Assembly: GCF_024206495.1 (NCBI RefSeq)
Contig: NZ_JAMBPQ010000007.1
Coordinates: forward strand, 62,001 to 126,000
DNA length: 64,000 bases
Reading direction: 5' to 3'
From: Paraburkholderia sp. CNPSo 3272
GTDB taxonomy: Bacteria; Pseudomonadota; Gammaproteobacteria; Burkholderiales; Burkholderiaceae
Shown piece by piece: positions 42,885 to 53,898 of the stretch. Both the position numbers and the translations under genes were made by a program. Position 1 is the stretch's first letter; each line of letters begins with the position of its first letter. Below the pieces are notes generated by a model. That model was not told where the DNA came from, ran no database searches, and saw nothing but the letters and a program-made list of their open reading frames with translations.

Positions 42885-43970
42885 ATGACGCAAACCCACA
42901 TCGACATCACCTCGCTGAAAGCCACCGCGCCGAGCGCCCAGGCTGCAGCCGAAGCCGCCGCGCGCTGGAAAGTCGCCGACGTTGCCGAGCTCTACGAGCT
43001 GCCGTTCAACGATCTGATGTTCCGCGCACAGCAGGTGCATCGCGAGCATTTCGATGCGAACGCCGTGCAGCTTTCCACGCTCCTCTCGATCAAGACCGGC
43101 GGCTGCGAGGAAGACTGCGCGTACTGCCCGCAATCGGCGCATCACGACACGGAACTGGAAGCCGGCAAGCTGATGGAAGTCGACGCCGTGCTGGACGCGG
43201 CGCGCGCCGCCAAGGCCAACGGCGCGACGCGCTTTTGCATGGGCGCGGCGTGGCGCAACCCGAAGGATCGCCACCTCGAGCCGATCAAGGACATGATCCG
43301 CGGCGTGAAGGCGATGGGTCTGGAAACCTGCGTGACGCTCGGCATGCTCGAAGATCACCAGGCGAAGGCGCTGGCCGACGCGGGCCTCGACTACTACAAC
43401 CATAACCTCGATACGTCGCCGGAGTTCTACGGCAAGATCATTTCGACGCGCACCTACGAGGATCGCCTCGAGACGCTCGAGCGCGTGCGCGACGCGGGCA
43501 TCAACGTGTGCTGCGGCGGCATCGTCGGCATGGGCGAATCGCGCCGCGAGCGCGCAGGCCTGATCGCCCAGCTCGCGAACATGGAGCCGTATCCGGAGTC
43601 GGTGCCCATCAACAATCTCGTGCAGGTCACGGGCACGCCGCTCGAAGGTACCGAACCGATCGACCCGTTCGAATTCGTGCGCACGATCGCCGTGGCGCGC
43701 ATCACGATGCCCAAGGCGATGGTGCGCCTCTCGGCGGGCCGCGAGCAGATGGACGACGCGCTCCAGGCACTGTGCTTCATGGCGGGCGCGAACTCGATTT
43801 TCTACGGCGACCAGCTGCTCACCACGAGCAACCCGCAGGCGGAAGCCGACCGCAGGCTGCTGCAGCGTCTGGGCATCACGGCGCAGGCCGCGCAGCATCT
43901 GCCCGCCGACGACCACGCGCATCACGGCCATCACGGTCATTCGCACGGCGGCTGCGGCCACTGCGAGTGA
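42885..43970 (+). CDS. bioB: Biotin synthase with His-rich C-terminal tail
   Basis: Radical SAM enzyme that inserts sulfur into dethiobiotin. The 361-residue protein has the SAM-cluster motif [52 protein letters not shown] and [15 protein letters not shown], so it is a complete BioB. After the normal end near LPADDH it carries a His/Gly/Cys-rich extension of about 20 residues ending HGGCGHCE, which is absent from E. coli BioB and looks metal-binding. Last gene of bioAFDB, closed by a terminator. Confidence 0.95.
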   Translation: MTQTHIDITSLKATAPSAQAAAEAAARWKVADVAELYELPFNDLMFRAQQVHREHFDANAVQLSTLLSIKTGGCEEDCAYCPQSAHHDTELEAGKLMEVDAVLDAARAAKANGATRFCMGAAWRNPKDRHLEPIKDMIRGVKAMGLETCVTLGMLEDHQAKALADAGLDYYNHNLDTSPEFYGKIISTRTYEDRLETLERVRDAGINVCCGGIVGMGESRRERAGLIAQLANMEPYPESVPINNLVQVTGTPLEGTEPIDPFEFVRTIAVARITMPKAMVRLSAGREQMDDALQALCFMAGANSIFYGDQLLTTSNPQAEADRRLLQRLGITAQAAQHLPADDHAHHGHHGHSHGGCGHCE

Positions 43971-43992
43971 CGTTTCGCACGTCGCCAGAAGC

Positions 43993-44025
43993 AAAAACGC
44001 CAGGCTGCGAAGCCTGGCGTTTTTT
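43993..44025. terminator. Bidirectional Rho-independent terminator
   Basis: AAAAACGCCAGGCT-GCGA-AGCCTGGCGTTTTTT: a perfect stem with A and T tracts between the convergent bioB and permease genes. Confidence 0.92.
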
Positions 44026-44049
44026 ATTGCCCAGCGGAAGGACGGCGCG

Positions 44050-45366
44050 TTACGCGTAAGCCGCGCGCCGGCGCCCAGCGAGCACGAGATAGCACAGCGC
44101 GCCGATCACGAGCGAAGGCAGCGTGGCGCCGAGGTTCGGCAGCCACTGGTTGAGCGCCTGATACGCGGCGAAACCGACCACCCACGCGACGAACGCGCTC
44201 ACGTGCCAGCCGCCCGAATAGCCATAGGCGCCGTTCAGATCGGCGAGCGCCTGCGTGTCGATGCGGCGGCGGCGCACGATGAAGTGATCGGCGAGCACCA
44301 CGCCGAAGAGCGGCGCGAACACCGAGCCGATGAAGAGCAGGAAGTTCTCGTACTTCGCCATCGGCACGACGAGACCGATCAGCGTGCACAGCGCGCCGAA
44401 CGCTGCCGAGAGCCACGGCACGCTGGCGCGCGTCCAGAACGTGCCGGTCGAGACCGCGGCCGAGTGGATATCGGCGAAGGCGTTGTCGATTTCGTCGATC
44501 AGCACGAGCAGCAGCGCGAAGCCGCCGCCGGCCTGCGCGAGCGCCGTGGTGAGGAGCGCGTCGCCGCCGCCCGCGGCGAGGCCGTAGATGGCGCCGAGCG
44601 CATAGAACCACAGGTTCGCGATGCCATAGCCGAACAGCGTGCCGCGGAAGGTTTCGCCCGCTTTGCGGCCAAAACGCGTGTAGTCGGCGATGAGCGGCAG
44701 CCACGAGAGCGGCATCGCCACTACGAGGTCGATGGCGCTGCCAAACGGCATTTCGCCCGTGCCGGGGCGGCGCATCAGCGCGCCCAGGTCCTGCTTCACG
44801 AGCAGGCTCCACGTGAGCCAGGCCGCGCCCGCAAGCAGCAGCCAGATGCCCCACGTACGCAGGAAGCGCCGCACGAACGAGAGCGGGCCGCTCACGGCGA
44901 GCAGCGTGGCGAGCACGCCGAAGATCACGGTCCAGACGAGCGGCATCGACAGGCCGAAGGCTTGCCTGGCGAGCGCATCGGCGGAATCGCGCATCACGAT
45001 GATCTCGAACGAGCCCCAGCCAACGAGTTGCACCATGTTGATGACGGCCGGCACCGACACGCCACGCACGCCGAGAGTCGGGCGCAGCGACGACATGGCG
45101 GCGAGGCCCGTGTCCGTGCCGATCACGCCCGCGAGCGCGAGCAGCACGACGCCGATTACGCTGCCGATGACGATGGCCAGGAGCGCATGGGGCAGCGAGA
45201 GGCCCGGCACGAGCAGCGCGCCTGCCTGCGCGACGAGCAGGCCGATGCCGAGCGAAAACCATAGCGCGAAGGCGTCGCCGGTGCGGAACTGGCGGCGCGC
45301 GTCGGGCACGGGCACGTTCGGCGCGTAGGCGGAGCCGGCGTCGCCGGCGTGCGAATCTTGAGTCAT
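44050..45366 (-). CDS. NCS1-family nucleobase/pyrimidine permease (CytX-like)
   Basis: A 438-residue inner-membrane permease with about 12 transmembrane segments. The N-terminal FRTGDAFALWFSLGIGLLVAQAG and the central PLSWLPLIADYTRFGRKAGE segments (first shown in part by key residues) match the NCS1 group that includes cytosine permease CodB and CytX, the proposed hydroxymethylpyrimidine transporter. The closest impression is CytX. I checked upstream for a thiamine-pyrophosphate riboswitch and saw none, so a role in thiamine salvage is not supported by regulation. The ATG at 45366 gives MTQDSHAGDAG. Divergent from rarA. Confidence 0.8.
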   Translation of the reverse strand: MTQDSHAGDAGSAYAPNVPVPDARRQFRTGDAFALWFSLGIGLLVAQAGALLVPGLSLPHALLAIVIGSVIGVVLLALAGVIGTDTGLAAMSSLRPTLGVRGVSVPAVINMVQLVGWGSFEIIVMRDSADALARQAFGLSMPLVWTVIFGVLATLLAVSGPLSFVRRFLRTWGIWLLLAGAAWLTWSLLVKQDLGALMRRPGTGEMPFGSAIDLVVAMPLSWLPLIADYTRFGRKAGETFRGTLFGYGIANLWFYALGAIYGLAAGGGDALLTTALAQAGGGFALLLVLIDEIDNAFADIHSAAVSTGTFWTRASVPWLSAAFGALCTLIGLVVPMAKYENFLLFIGSVFAPLFGVVLADHFIVRRRRIDTQALADLNGAYGYSGGWHVSAFVAWVVGFAAYQALNQWLPNLGATLPSLVIGALCYLVLAGRRRAAYA

Positions 45367-45592
45367 GTGGAACGCTTTCCTCTGTATCGTCTGTTTTGTG
45401 TGTTTTGTCCGGCTGCGTCGGCTCGAGCGGCTCCGCCCGCGCTTCGCGCCGCGGCGCACGCTGTCATAATGCACGACTGCATCCGGAGCGGCGGGCCGTT
45501 TTGTGGTGTCGGGCGCTGTGTCCCCGAATCTGCCACCGAATTTGCCACACACGTGCGGCCAGCCGGAAAGCCGTCATTATCGCGAAAACGTC

Positions 45593-48314
<2,722 letters not shown>

Positions 48315-48376
48315 GGCGCTGTCTCGCGTGCAGAACGTGTGAATTCCTTGCCCTCGAAACTTTTTCCCATGAGGGC

Positions 48377-48404
48377 TTGCAAAATTCAAAACATGTTCTA
48401 TAAT
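48377..48404 (+). promoter_or_regulatory. Promoter of tRNA-Ser(CGA)
   Basis: TTGCAA (48377-48382) and a perfect TATAAT (48399-48404) are 16 nt apart, about 55 nt upstream of the mature tRNA 5' end. The short AT-rich block stands out after serS. Confidence 0.65.
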
Positions 48405-48460
48405 CTTCGCTTCTCCGGTTGCCGACCAACGCCGGGGAAGCAGTAAAAAAGCAGTACCCC

Positions 48461-48557
<97 letters not shown>

Positions 48558-48563
48558 TAGGCA

Positions 48564-48606
48564 AAAGCCCCGTCTAGTCAATGACTTACGGGGCTTTCGT
48601 TTTTTC
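48564..48606 (+). terminator. Terminator after tRNA-Ser, inside the island
   Basis: AAAGCCCCGT (48564-48573) pairs with ACGGGGCTTT (48588-48597), followed by CGTTTTTT. It lies inside the inserted DNA and now ends the tRNA transcript. Confidence 0.8.
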
Positions 48607-48610
48607 TGGC

Positions 48611-49667
48611 CCCTCACGCAGCGCGGACTGGACCCCGCTGGCGGGGCGCGATGTGATTGTGTGGCCCGACAACGATATGCCCCGGCCAGAAGTACGCCGA
48701 TGAAGTAGCGGCGCTTTTGTGTACGCTCGGCTGCAAGGTCGAACGGCTCGACGTGTCGGCGCTCGGACTCGGCAAAAGTGGCGATGTTATCGACTGGCTG
48801 GCGCAATCGCGTTTCGCCAGTGGACGCGACCGAGGGTCCCCAAGCCGCCGCCAGCATACCAGGCTGACGGCGAAGAAGCCGGCGTTGATAACGGTGACCG
48901 CGAGGCAGGCGGTACGCCGCCCGGCTTCGCTGTTCGCGACGACGGTTTGTTCTATGAGGACGACGACGGTGTCGCACACCGTATCTGTTCGCCGCTTCGT
49001 GTGACCGCACTGGTGCGCGATGCAAGCTCGGAAAACTGGGGCCGTCTGCTCGAATGGCACGACGCCGAAGGCGTGCCGCATCGGTGGGCCATGCCGCTGG
49101 AAACTGCTCGGCGGCGACGGTGCGGACATGCGCGGCGAACTCGCACGCCTGGGTCTCGACATTGCGCCCGGCATGCGCACCCGCCAGCGACTTGCTGAGT
49201 ACATCACGAAGGCGCGGCCCGAGAAGCGGGCACGCTGCGTCACGCGTACCGGCTGGCATCAACGCGTCTTCGTGCTGCCCGAGCGGACCATCGGCGAATC
49301 GCCCGAGCATGTGATTTACCAGGCCGACGTATCGCGGCACAGCTACGCCCAGGCGGGCACGCTCGCCGAATGGCAGGAACATGTTGCGCGTTATTGGTTT
49401 GGTAACTCGCGGCTGCTGCTCGCGGTGTCCGCCGCATTCGCGTCAATGCTGGTTCACGTCGCTGGGCAGGAATCTGGCGGCCTGAACTTCGTCGGTGGGT
49501 CGAGTCGTGGCAAGACGGCGACCTTGCGCACCGCCGCCAGCGTCTTCGGCGGCCCGGACTATCTGTGTCGCTGGCGCAGTACCGCGAACGGTCTGGAAGC
49601 GCTCGCCGCCACGCACAACGATACGTTACTCGTGCTGGATGAACTCGCCCAGGTAGACCAACGATAA
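48611..49667 (+). pseudogene. TOPRIM/DUF927 primase-helicase remnant
   Basis: Pieces of one protein can be read across three frames. ADWTPLAGRDVIVWPDND is followed after a one-base shift (an extra C near 48680) by PGQKYADEVAALLCTLGCKV and GDVIDWLAQ, a TOPRIM-like domain. After a second shift near 48830 comes GFAVRDDGLFYEDDDG...WGRLLEWHDAEGVPHRWAMPL. A third shift at about 49100 (an extra A in GGAAACTG) leads to LLGGDGADMRGELARLGLDI and the DUF927 ATPase part with GGSSRGKTATLRTAASVFGG. It then stops after LVLDELAQVDQR, where the family continues. The 5' end has no start. Such proteins act in replication of phages and integrative elements; this copy is dead. Confidence 0.8.
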
Positions 49668-49923
49668 AAAACATACGGGCGCGACGGCAGCACTACGAGC
49701 ACCCCGACCTTACCCCGCCAGCAAATCAATAACCTTCGCCGAAAGCAACCTGACCGCCCTCGCCGGGCTGGCTTTGCCCTCTTTGTCAAACATCGTCACT
49801 CAATGCTCCGAATCATGGACATTCTTCAGATGATTTGCTCTACTCGATTGCCTTTGATGCGCCCGCTTCCCGATTAACCGCAGCGGAGCGGCCCACTTCA
49901 TACAGAACGGCAGTCGAGCACCA

Positions 49924-50385
49924 ATGACGACACCAGGAAAACTTGCCTTTGGACTGGCGTTCGTGCTGAGCGCCTTGCTTTCCGGTTGCCATGCCGGTGA
50001 CGCCAGCAGCCACCCCGCATCCAGCACCGAGACAATGGGGCTCGGTGTGGTCGGCTACAACCATACCGATCACGATATTGGCGACTTCTCAGTTAACGGC
50101 GAGGCCGGTTCATATGTTGGCAAGCACGAAGAGCATGGCGTTGCCTGCTGTGTGTCTCTACCCGCGAAACATACGCCTGGCCTGACGGTGACGGTGACTT
50201 GGACGGACGAGGACAACAAGCACCCGCAAAGTCGTGTTGTCGCCGTTCCTCCATACACGCCAGCCGATGGGGGGGAATTTCACGTCCACTTTCTTCGTAA
50301 CGGAAACATCAAGGTATTTGCCACAGCCATTGTCTTTCTAGGCAACCCCGACTATCCGCTGAAGGGTGACGAAGCCAGGATGTAA
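49924..50385 (+). CDS. DUF3304-type lipoprotein, probable immunity protein to the adjacent effector
   Basis: A 153-residue lipoprotein. Seen: a short signal peptide with lipobox LLSGC (Cys 22), then a beta-rich domain with GLGVVGYNHTDHDIGDFSVNG near its start, GVACCVSLP and TVTWTDEDNKHP. This resembles the DUF3304 family, whose members commonly sit next to type VI lipase effectors in Burkholderia. A periplasm-facing lipoprotein directly upstream of a phospholipase effector fits an immunity role (inferred). The ATG at 49924 has a poor ribosome site. The effector gene begins 23 bp after its stop. Confidence 0.72.
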   Translation: MTTPGKLAFGLAFVLSALLSGCHAGDASSHPASSTETMGLGVVGYNHTDHDIGDFSVNGEAGSYVGKHEEHGVACCVSLPAKHTPGLTVTVTWTDEDNKHPQSRVVAVPPYTPADGGEFHVHFLRNGNIKVFATAIVFLGNPDYPLKGDEARM

Positions 50386-50408
50386 ATCCAATAACAAGGA
50401 CAATCCAG

Positions 50409-52211
50409 ATGTCTTACTCAGTCTCCATTCCTGAACCTCTTCCAGCAGATGGTTACCGCAAGCTTTCTCCGCGTGAAATGGCCCGAAGGGCCGCCGCAAT
50501 GGAATGTATCCACAAGAAGGAAGCGGGCCAATGCCAGGGGCAGATATATGCCACGCTGTTCTTCGACGGCACCGGTAACAACCAGGACTGGACTGAGCCG
50601 AAGAAAACTGGCAATCAGCAGGCTCGTAATAAGCACAGCAATGTTGCGCGGCTGTTTAACGCAACGCCACTCGCACGAGCAGAGGGATTTTTTCCCTACT
50701 ACGTTCCCGGCGTCGGCACGCCGTTCGCTAAGATCGGCGACAACAATCAGAGCGGCGATACACTCGGCCTCGGAGCTGGCTACATGGGGGCCGACCGCAT
50801 CAACTGGGGCATCACCCAACTTTTCAATGCGGTGCATGAATACGCCACGGATGGCCATGTCCTGGTCACCGAGGATGTGGCCAAGGCTCTCGTGAACTCC
50901 ATCAGTTCCAACTCAGCCTCAACGTTGGAGCAAACGCTCGCGAACACGGTGGTGGAAAAGCAGCGCCGAGTCGCGGCCTTGCTCCAACTCGAAGAAAGAC
51001 TTGCGGCGGTGCTGAAAACCACGCAACGCAAGGTGACTTCAATCAACGTCGCGGTATTTGGTTTTTCACGCGGTGCGGCGGAAGCCCGCGCGTTTACGAA
51101 CTGGCTGAACGATTTACTCAAGCGCGATGACGGCGGTTACTACACGCTGGCGGCCGTACCGTTGCGCCTGTATTTTCTTGGCCTGTTCGATACGGTTGCG
51201 TCGGTGGGCGTTCCGAACATGATTCCGGGGGTGAATGGGCATATGGCGTGGGCGGACGGCACACAAACCATCCCGGGAATCGTCGAGCAGTGCGTCCACT
51301 TCATTGCACTGCACGAGCAACGCGCCTGCTTTCCGCTGGAAATGGCCTCCAATGTGCGCCAGGTGGCTTACCCCGGTATGCACTCAGACTTGGGGGGCGG
51401 TTACTTGCCCACCGAGCAGGGCAAGGCCGGGCAGCTCTCACAGATTCCGCTGAATGACATGTACTACGAGGCGTTCAAGGCGGGGGTGCCGCTGTTGTCT
51501 CGCGACGAGATTAATAGCAGGCCCGCCCTGAAGGCCCAGTTCGAGATTCCGGCCGACTTGCTTGCCGCGTATAAGGCGTACTGGCGCGACAACGGCATTG
51601 GTCCGGACGGCTCGGGCAAGAATGGCGCACTGAATATGATCCGCCAGCACACGCACCAATATCTGCAATGGCGCAAGGCGTTTCCGTCAAGGCTCGACCT
51701 GGACAACCGTCCCTTCTGGAAGCGGGCCGCTGGTGACGACCAGGCTCAATTGTCCGAGGCGCAAAACGACTTGGCCGAGCAGGTGCAGGATATTGGCCCA
51801 CGCCTGCAATCCACACTGAAAACCGCCGGGACTGCGACGATGCTTGAGGTGCTTTCGCCAGTACTGGCTACACGCTACGCATGGGACCATCGCCCGGTAA
51901 GCAGTGAAACGCATGAACTGTTCTCTGTTGTGATCGGGCACGTGGAAGTGCCCGCCGCCGTGCAAAAATTCTTTGATGACTATCTGCACGATTCGCGTGC
52001 GGGATTTCGCATTCGGAACAAGATGGAGTTCCATGACCTTACAGGCGGGTATCTGCGCTATCGCAACATCTATCAGAACACCCGCGAGGAGACGGTAGCG
52101 GTTGAGCCGCTGGACCCCAACTCCTACGAACAACAAGCCGCACAGATGCAGCAGATGGTCAACATGAAAGGATACGGCGTCAAGGACATGTTCCCACCTG
52201 GCGGCTGGTAG
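50409..52211 (+). CDS. Tle1-like phospholipase effector (DUF2235), probable T6SS cargo
   Basis: A 600-residue alpha/beta hydrolase of the DUF2235/Tle1 class. The N-terminal YATLFFDGTGNNQDW motif is diagnostic. The nucleophile lies in VFGFSRGAAEARAF (Ser about 220). An acid candidate is in LGLFDTVASVG (Asp about 261) and a His candidate in YPGMHSDLGGGY (about 325). Known Tle1 enzymes have phospholipase A activity and are delivered by type VI secretion to the target periplasm. There is no signal peptide, PAAR, VgrG or MIX domain, and no T6SS structural gene is in the window, so delivery would depend on an apparatus elsewhere. AAGGA precedes the ATG. Confidence 0.82.
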   Translation: MSYSVSIPEPLPADGYRKLSPREMARRAAAMECIHKKEAGQCQGQIYATLFFDGTGNNQDWTEPKKTGNQQARNKHSNVARLFNATPLARAEGFFPYYVPGVGTPFAKIGDNNQSGDTLGLGAGYMGADRINWGITQLFNAVHEYATDGHVLVTEDVAKALVNSISSNSASTLEQTLANTVVEKQRRVAALLQLEERLAAVLKTTQRKVTSINVAVFGFSRGAAEARAFTNWLNDLLKRDDGGYYTLAAVPLRLYFLGLFDTVASVGVPNMIPGVNGHMAWADGTQTIPGIVEQCVHFIALHEQRACFPLEMASNVRQVAYPGMHSDLGGGYLPTEQGKAGQLSQIPLNDMYYEAFKAGVPLLSRDEINSRPALKAQFEIPADLLAAYKAYWRDNGIGPDGSGKNGALNMIRQHTHQYLQWRKAFPSRLDLDNRPFWKRAAGDDQAQLSEAQNDLAEQVQDIGPRLQSTLKTAGTATMLEVLSPVLATRYAWDHRPVSSETHELFSVVIGHVEVPAAVQKFFDDYLHDSRAGFRIRNKMEFHDLTGGYLRYRNIYQNTREETVAVEPLDPNSYEQQAAQMQQMVNMKGYGVKDMFPPGGW

Positions 52212-52226
52212 CCGGGTATTTGCGGC

Positions 52227-52632
52227 TCAACGGGCGCAAACATGCGCCGCCCACGCTTCCATGATCGGGCGGCGCTGTTCAAGAAGGTCTGTGCGGTGAT
52301 AGGCCGCTTCGACCTTGTTCGAAACCGTATGGGCGAGCGCCCGCTCGGCAAGGTCGCGTGCGTAGCCGTTTTCGCTGGCCCAATCTTACCCGCGTCGAGT
52401 TGGGTGCGCATCGCAAGCGCCTTGTTGCGTGCGTCCAGTATCGAGACTTCGGGATAAACGCCGAGACCCGCGTCCCGCCTTTTGTGGGTTACCGGGCTGC
52501 TAAAGCGCAGTATCCATTTGCTGCACGTCTTGCCGGGAACGAGCATTAATCCCGTTACCTTGCCGTCGAAGACCGGCTTGTCGCCGGGTCGCAATGCTTT
52601 TGCCTGTTTGTCTGTTTGTCTGTGAGCGCCAT
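52227..52632 (-). pseudogene. Tyrosine integrase remnant (DUF4102 N-terminus joined to C-terminus)
   Basis: Read from the right end of the island inward. The start MALTDKQ is followed by an 8-bp tandem duplication (ACAAACAG) that shifts the frame. LRPGDKPVFDGKVTGLMLVP and RDAGLGVYPEVSILDARNKA then give the typical P4-type integrase N-terminal domain. After GKIG the sequence jumps, in another frame, to ARDLAERALAHTVSNKVEAA and AYHRTDLLEQRRPIMEAWAA, the extreme C-terminus around the catalytic Tyr region. The Arg/His catalytic core (some 250 residues) is deleted. The enzyme cannot be functional. Orientation and position next to attR fit an integrase of this island. Confidence 0.82.
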
Positions 52633-52781
52633 TTCCAGCCTATCAGTTGGCCCCATCACAAAACGCCGGATGGGGTCGCACTAGTGTAGACTGGAACGCA
52701 CCACCAAAGTACGCGACAACATACTGATATATAAGGGTTTCGCGAACTGCGATGGACTGGCGCTGAATAAAATTCGGCAGT

Positions 52782-52801
52782 CACCCTCTCCGCCAGATTC
52801 A
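52782..52801 (+). repeat. attR: right 20-bp direct repeat
   Basis: Exact copy of the tRNA-Ser 3' end and 6-nt flank (48538-48557). It marks the right end of the island. Confidence 0.92.
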
Positions 52802-52802
52802 G

Positions 52803-52838
52803 AAAACCCCTGCACGCTTGACCGCTGCAGGGGTTTTT
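52803..52838 (+). terminator. Rho-independent terminator, probably the original tRNA-Ser terminator
   Basis: AAAACCCCTGCA and TGCAGGGGTTTTT pair with an 11-nt loop, starting two bases past attR. Before the island inserted, this hairpin would have followed tRNA-Ser(CGA) directly. It is also placed to end the convergent glycosyltransferase gene. Confidence 0.85.
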
Positions 52839-52880
52839 GCTTTTCTGCTCTTGTTCCGGTGTGCACACCGGAGCGCATTT

Positions 52881-53678
52881 TCACTTGCGCATGTGGCCGC
52901 GCATCTCCAGCGCATGCAGGTAGGTGCCCGAGATCGACGATGCGCCGTGATGCACGATCTTCTCGTCGATGAGCGCCCACACCGACTTGCCCGCCGCGCG
53001 CACGCGCCGGCAAAACGACAAATCTTCCGAGAGGTACACGCCTTTCTCGCTGACGGTGTCGAAGAACGCATGGAACTTGCCGTCCGGCAGGTAGCCCGCG
53101 TACTGCGCGGGGGGCCGGTAAAGCGCCGTGTGTGCCGCGATCGCCTCCAGCGCGTCGCGCCGCACGAGGAAGATGCCCGTGCCGACATGACTTACTTCGG
53201 CCCAGCCGTCCGACACGACGCTGCTGCCCGCTTCATCCGCGAGGATCGCCGTGTTGTAGTCCACGGTCTTTTCCTGCCATTCGCGCAGCGTGAGCCCGAC
53301 GTCGGCGCTCGTGATCCGCTGTTCCCGGTCGAAAAAGCGGTACGGGCAGGCAATGCCGGCCACGGGCTTGTCGCCGGCGAGCAGGCGCAGAACCGCTTCG
53401 CGCGAGAAGTCCATGTCCGTGTCGAGAAAGAGGAGATGGCTGAACTCGCGATGGCTCAAAAAATAATTCGCAAAGAAATTGCGCGCACGGATGATGTGCG
53501 ACGAGGCCGTGTGGATGTACTCATAGCGGATGTGGCGTTCCTTGAGCGCCTCCATGAGCCGCGCGAGGGCCATGGCGAAGTCGAAATGCACGGCGTTGTC
53601 GTAAGTGGGCAGCGCGATCAGGATGTTGAGTGCCGCGTTCGGCGTGGAGGAGATGGGGGCGGGATTGCTTGGGGTCAT
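52881..53678 (-). CDS. GT-A-type glycosyltransferase-like protein
   Basis: A 265-residue protein. The N-terminus after a short Pro/Ser-rich leader reads LNILIALPTYDNAVHFDFAM. The nucleotide-sugar/metal motif is in HLLFLDTDMDFSREAVLRLL, and later come GTGIFLVRRDALEAI and FFDTVSEKGVYLSEDLSFCR. The DxD motif and fold-like order suggest a family 2-type or Anp1-like glycosyltransferase; acceptor and donor are unknown. No polysaccharide cluster surrounds it. The ATG has a weak ribosome site. It lies just outside the island, so it is probably core. Confidence 0.72.
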   Translation of the reverse strand: MTPSNPAPISSTPNAALNILIALPTYDNAVHFDFAMALARLMEALKERHIRYEYIHTASSHIIRARNFFANYFLSHREFSHLLFLDTDMDFSREAVLRLLAGDKPVAGIACPYRFFDREQRITSADVGLTLREWQEKTVDYNTAILADEAGSSVVSDGWAEVSHVGTGIFLVRRDALEAIAAHTALYRPPAQYAGYLPDGKFHAFFDTVSEKGVYLSEDLSFCRRVRAAGKSVWALIDEKIVHHGASSISGTYLHALEMRGHMRK

Positions 53679-53898
53679 GATCGAACTGACTGCTCGCGAT
53701 GTAAGATATTTCTCATTCTTGACGGCGGCTTGTGCTCGAACAATCGGAGATCTCTGAAAATTCCGCGTCCGGCGTCATCGGGATGACATGGATTGCTGCG
53801 GGTTACTGCGCTAGCGACGCCGCAGCGCCGGTACAATCGGTCCTTTGAATTTGCGGCCCCGGGGTTCTCTGCCACCGCCGCGCCACTTCGGTCCATCG

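Larger units (their letters stand above)
48558..52801. mobile_element. Decayed tRNA-Ser integrative island carrying a Tle1-like effector and immunity gene
   Basis: Bounded by identical 20-bp repeats 4,244 bp apart. Contents in order: a terminator just inside the left end, a 5'-truncated frameshifted TOPRIM/DUF927 pseudogene, a DUF3304 lipoprotein gene, a DUF2235/Tle1-like phospholipase gene, and a tyrosine-integrase pseudogene reading inward from the right end. Codon use is visibly less GC-rich than in flanking core genes. Both mobility/replication genes are broken while the two cargo genes are intact, so selection seems to have kept only the cargo. Confidence 0.88.

Noticed and set aside
45367..45592. 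Possible TPP riboswitch upstream of the CytX-like permease
   Set aside because: The minus-strand leader has no CTGAGA/ACCTGA-type conserved thi-box segments.
49559..49789. Minus-strand frame at the end of the DUF927 remnant
   Set aside because: Arg/Ser-rich shadow with no motif and no ribosome site.
52881..53678. Glycosyltransferase as island cargo
   Set aside because: It lies outside attR, beyond the presumed original tRNA terminator, and its codon use resembles the core.
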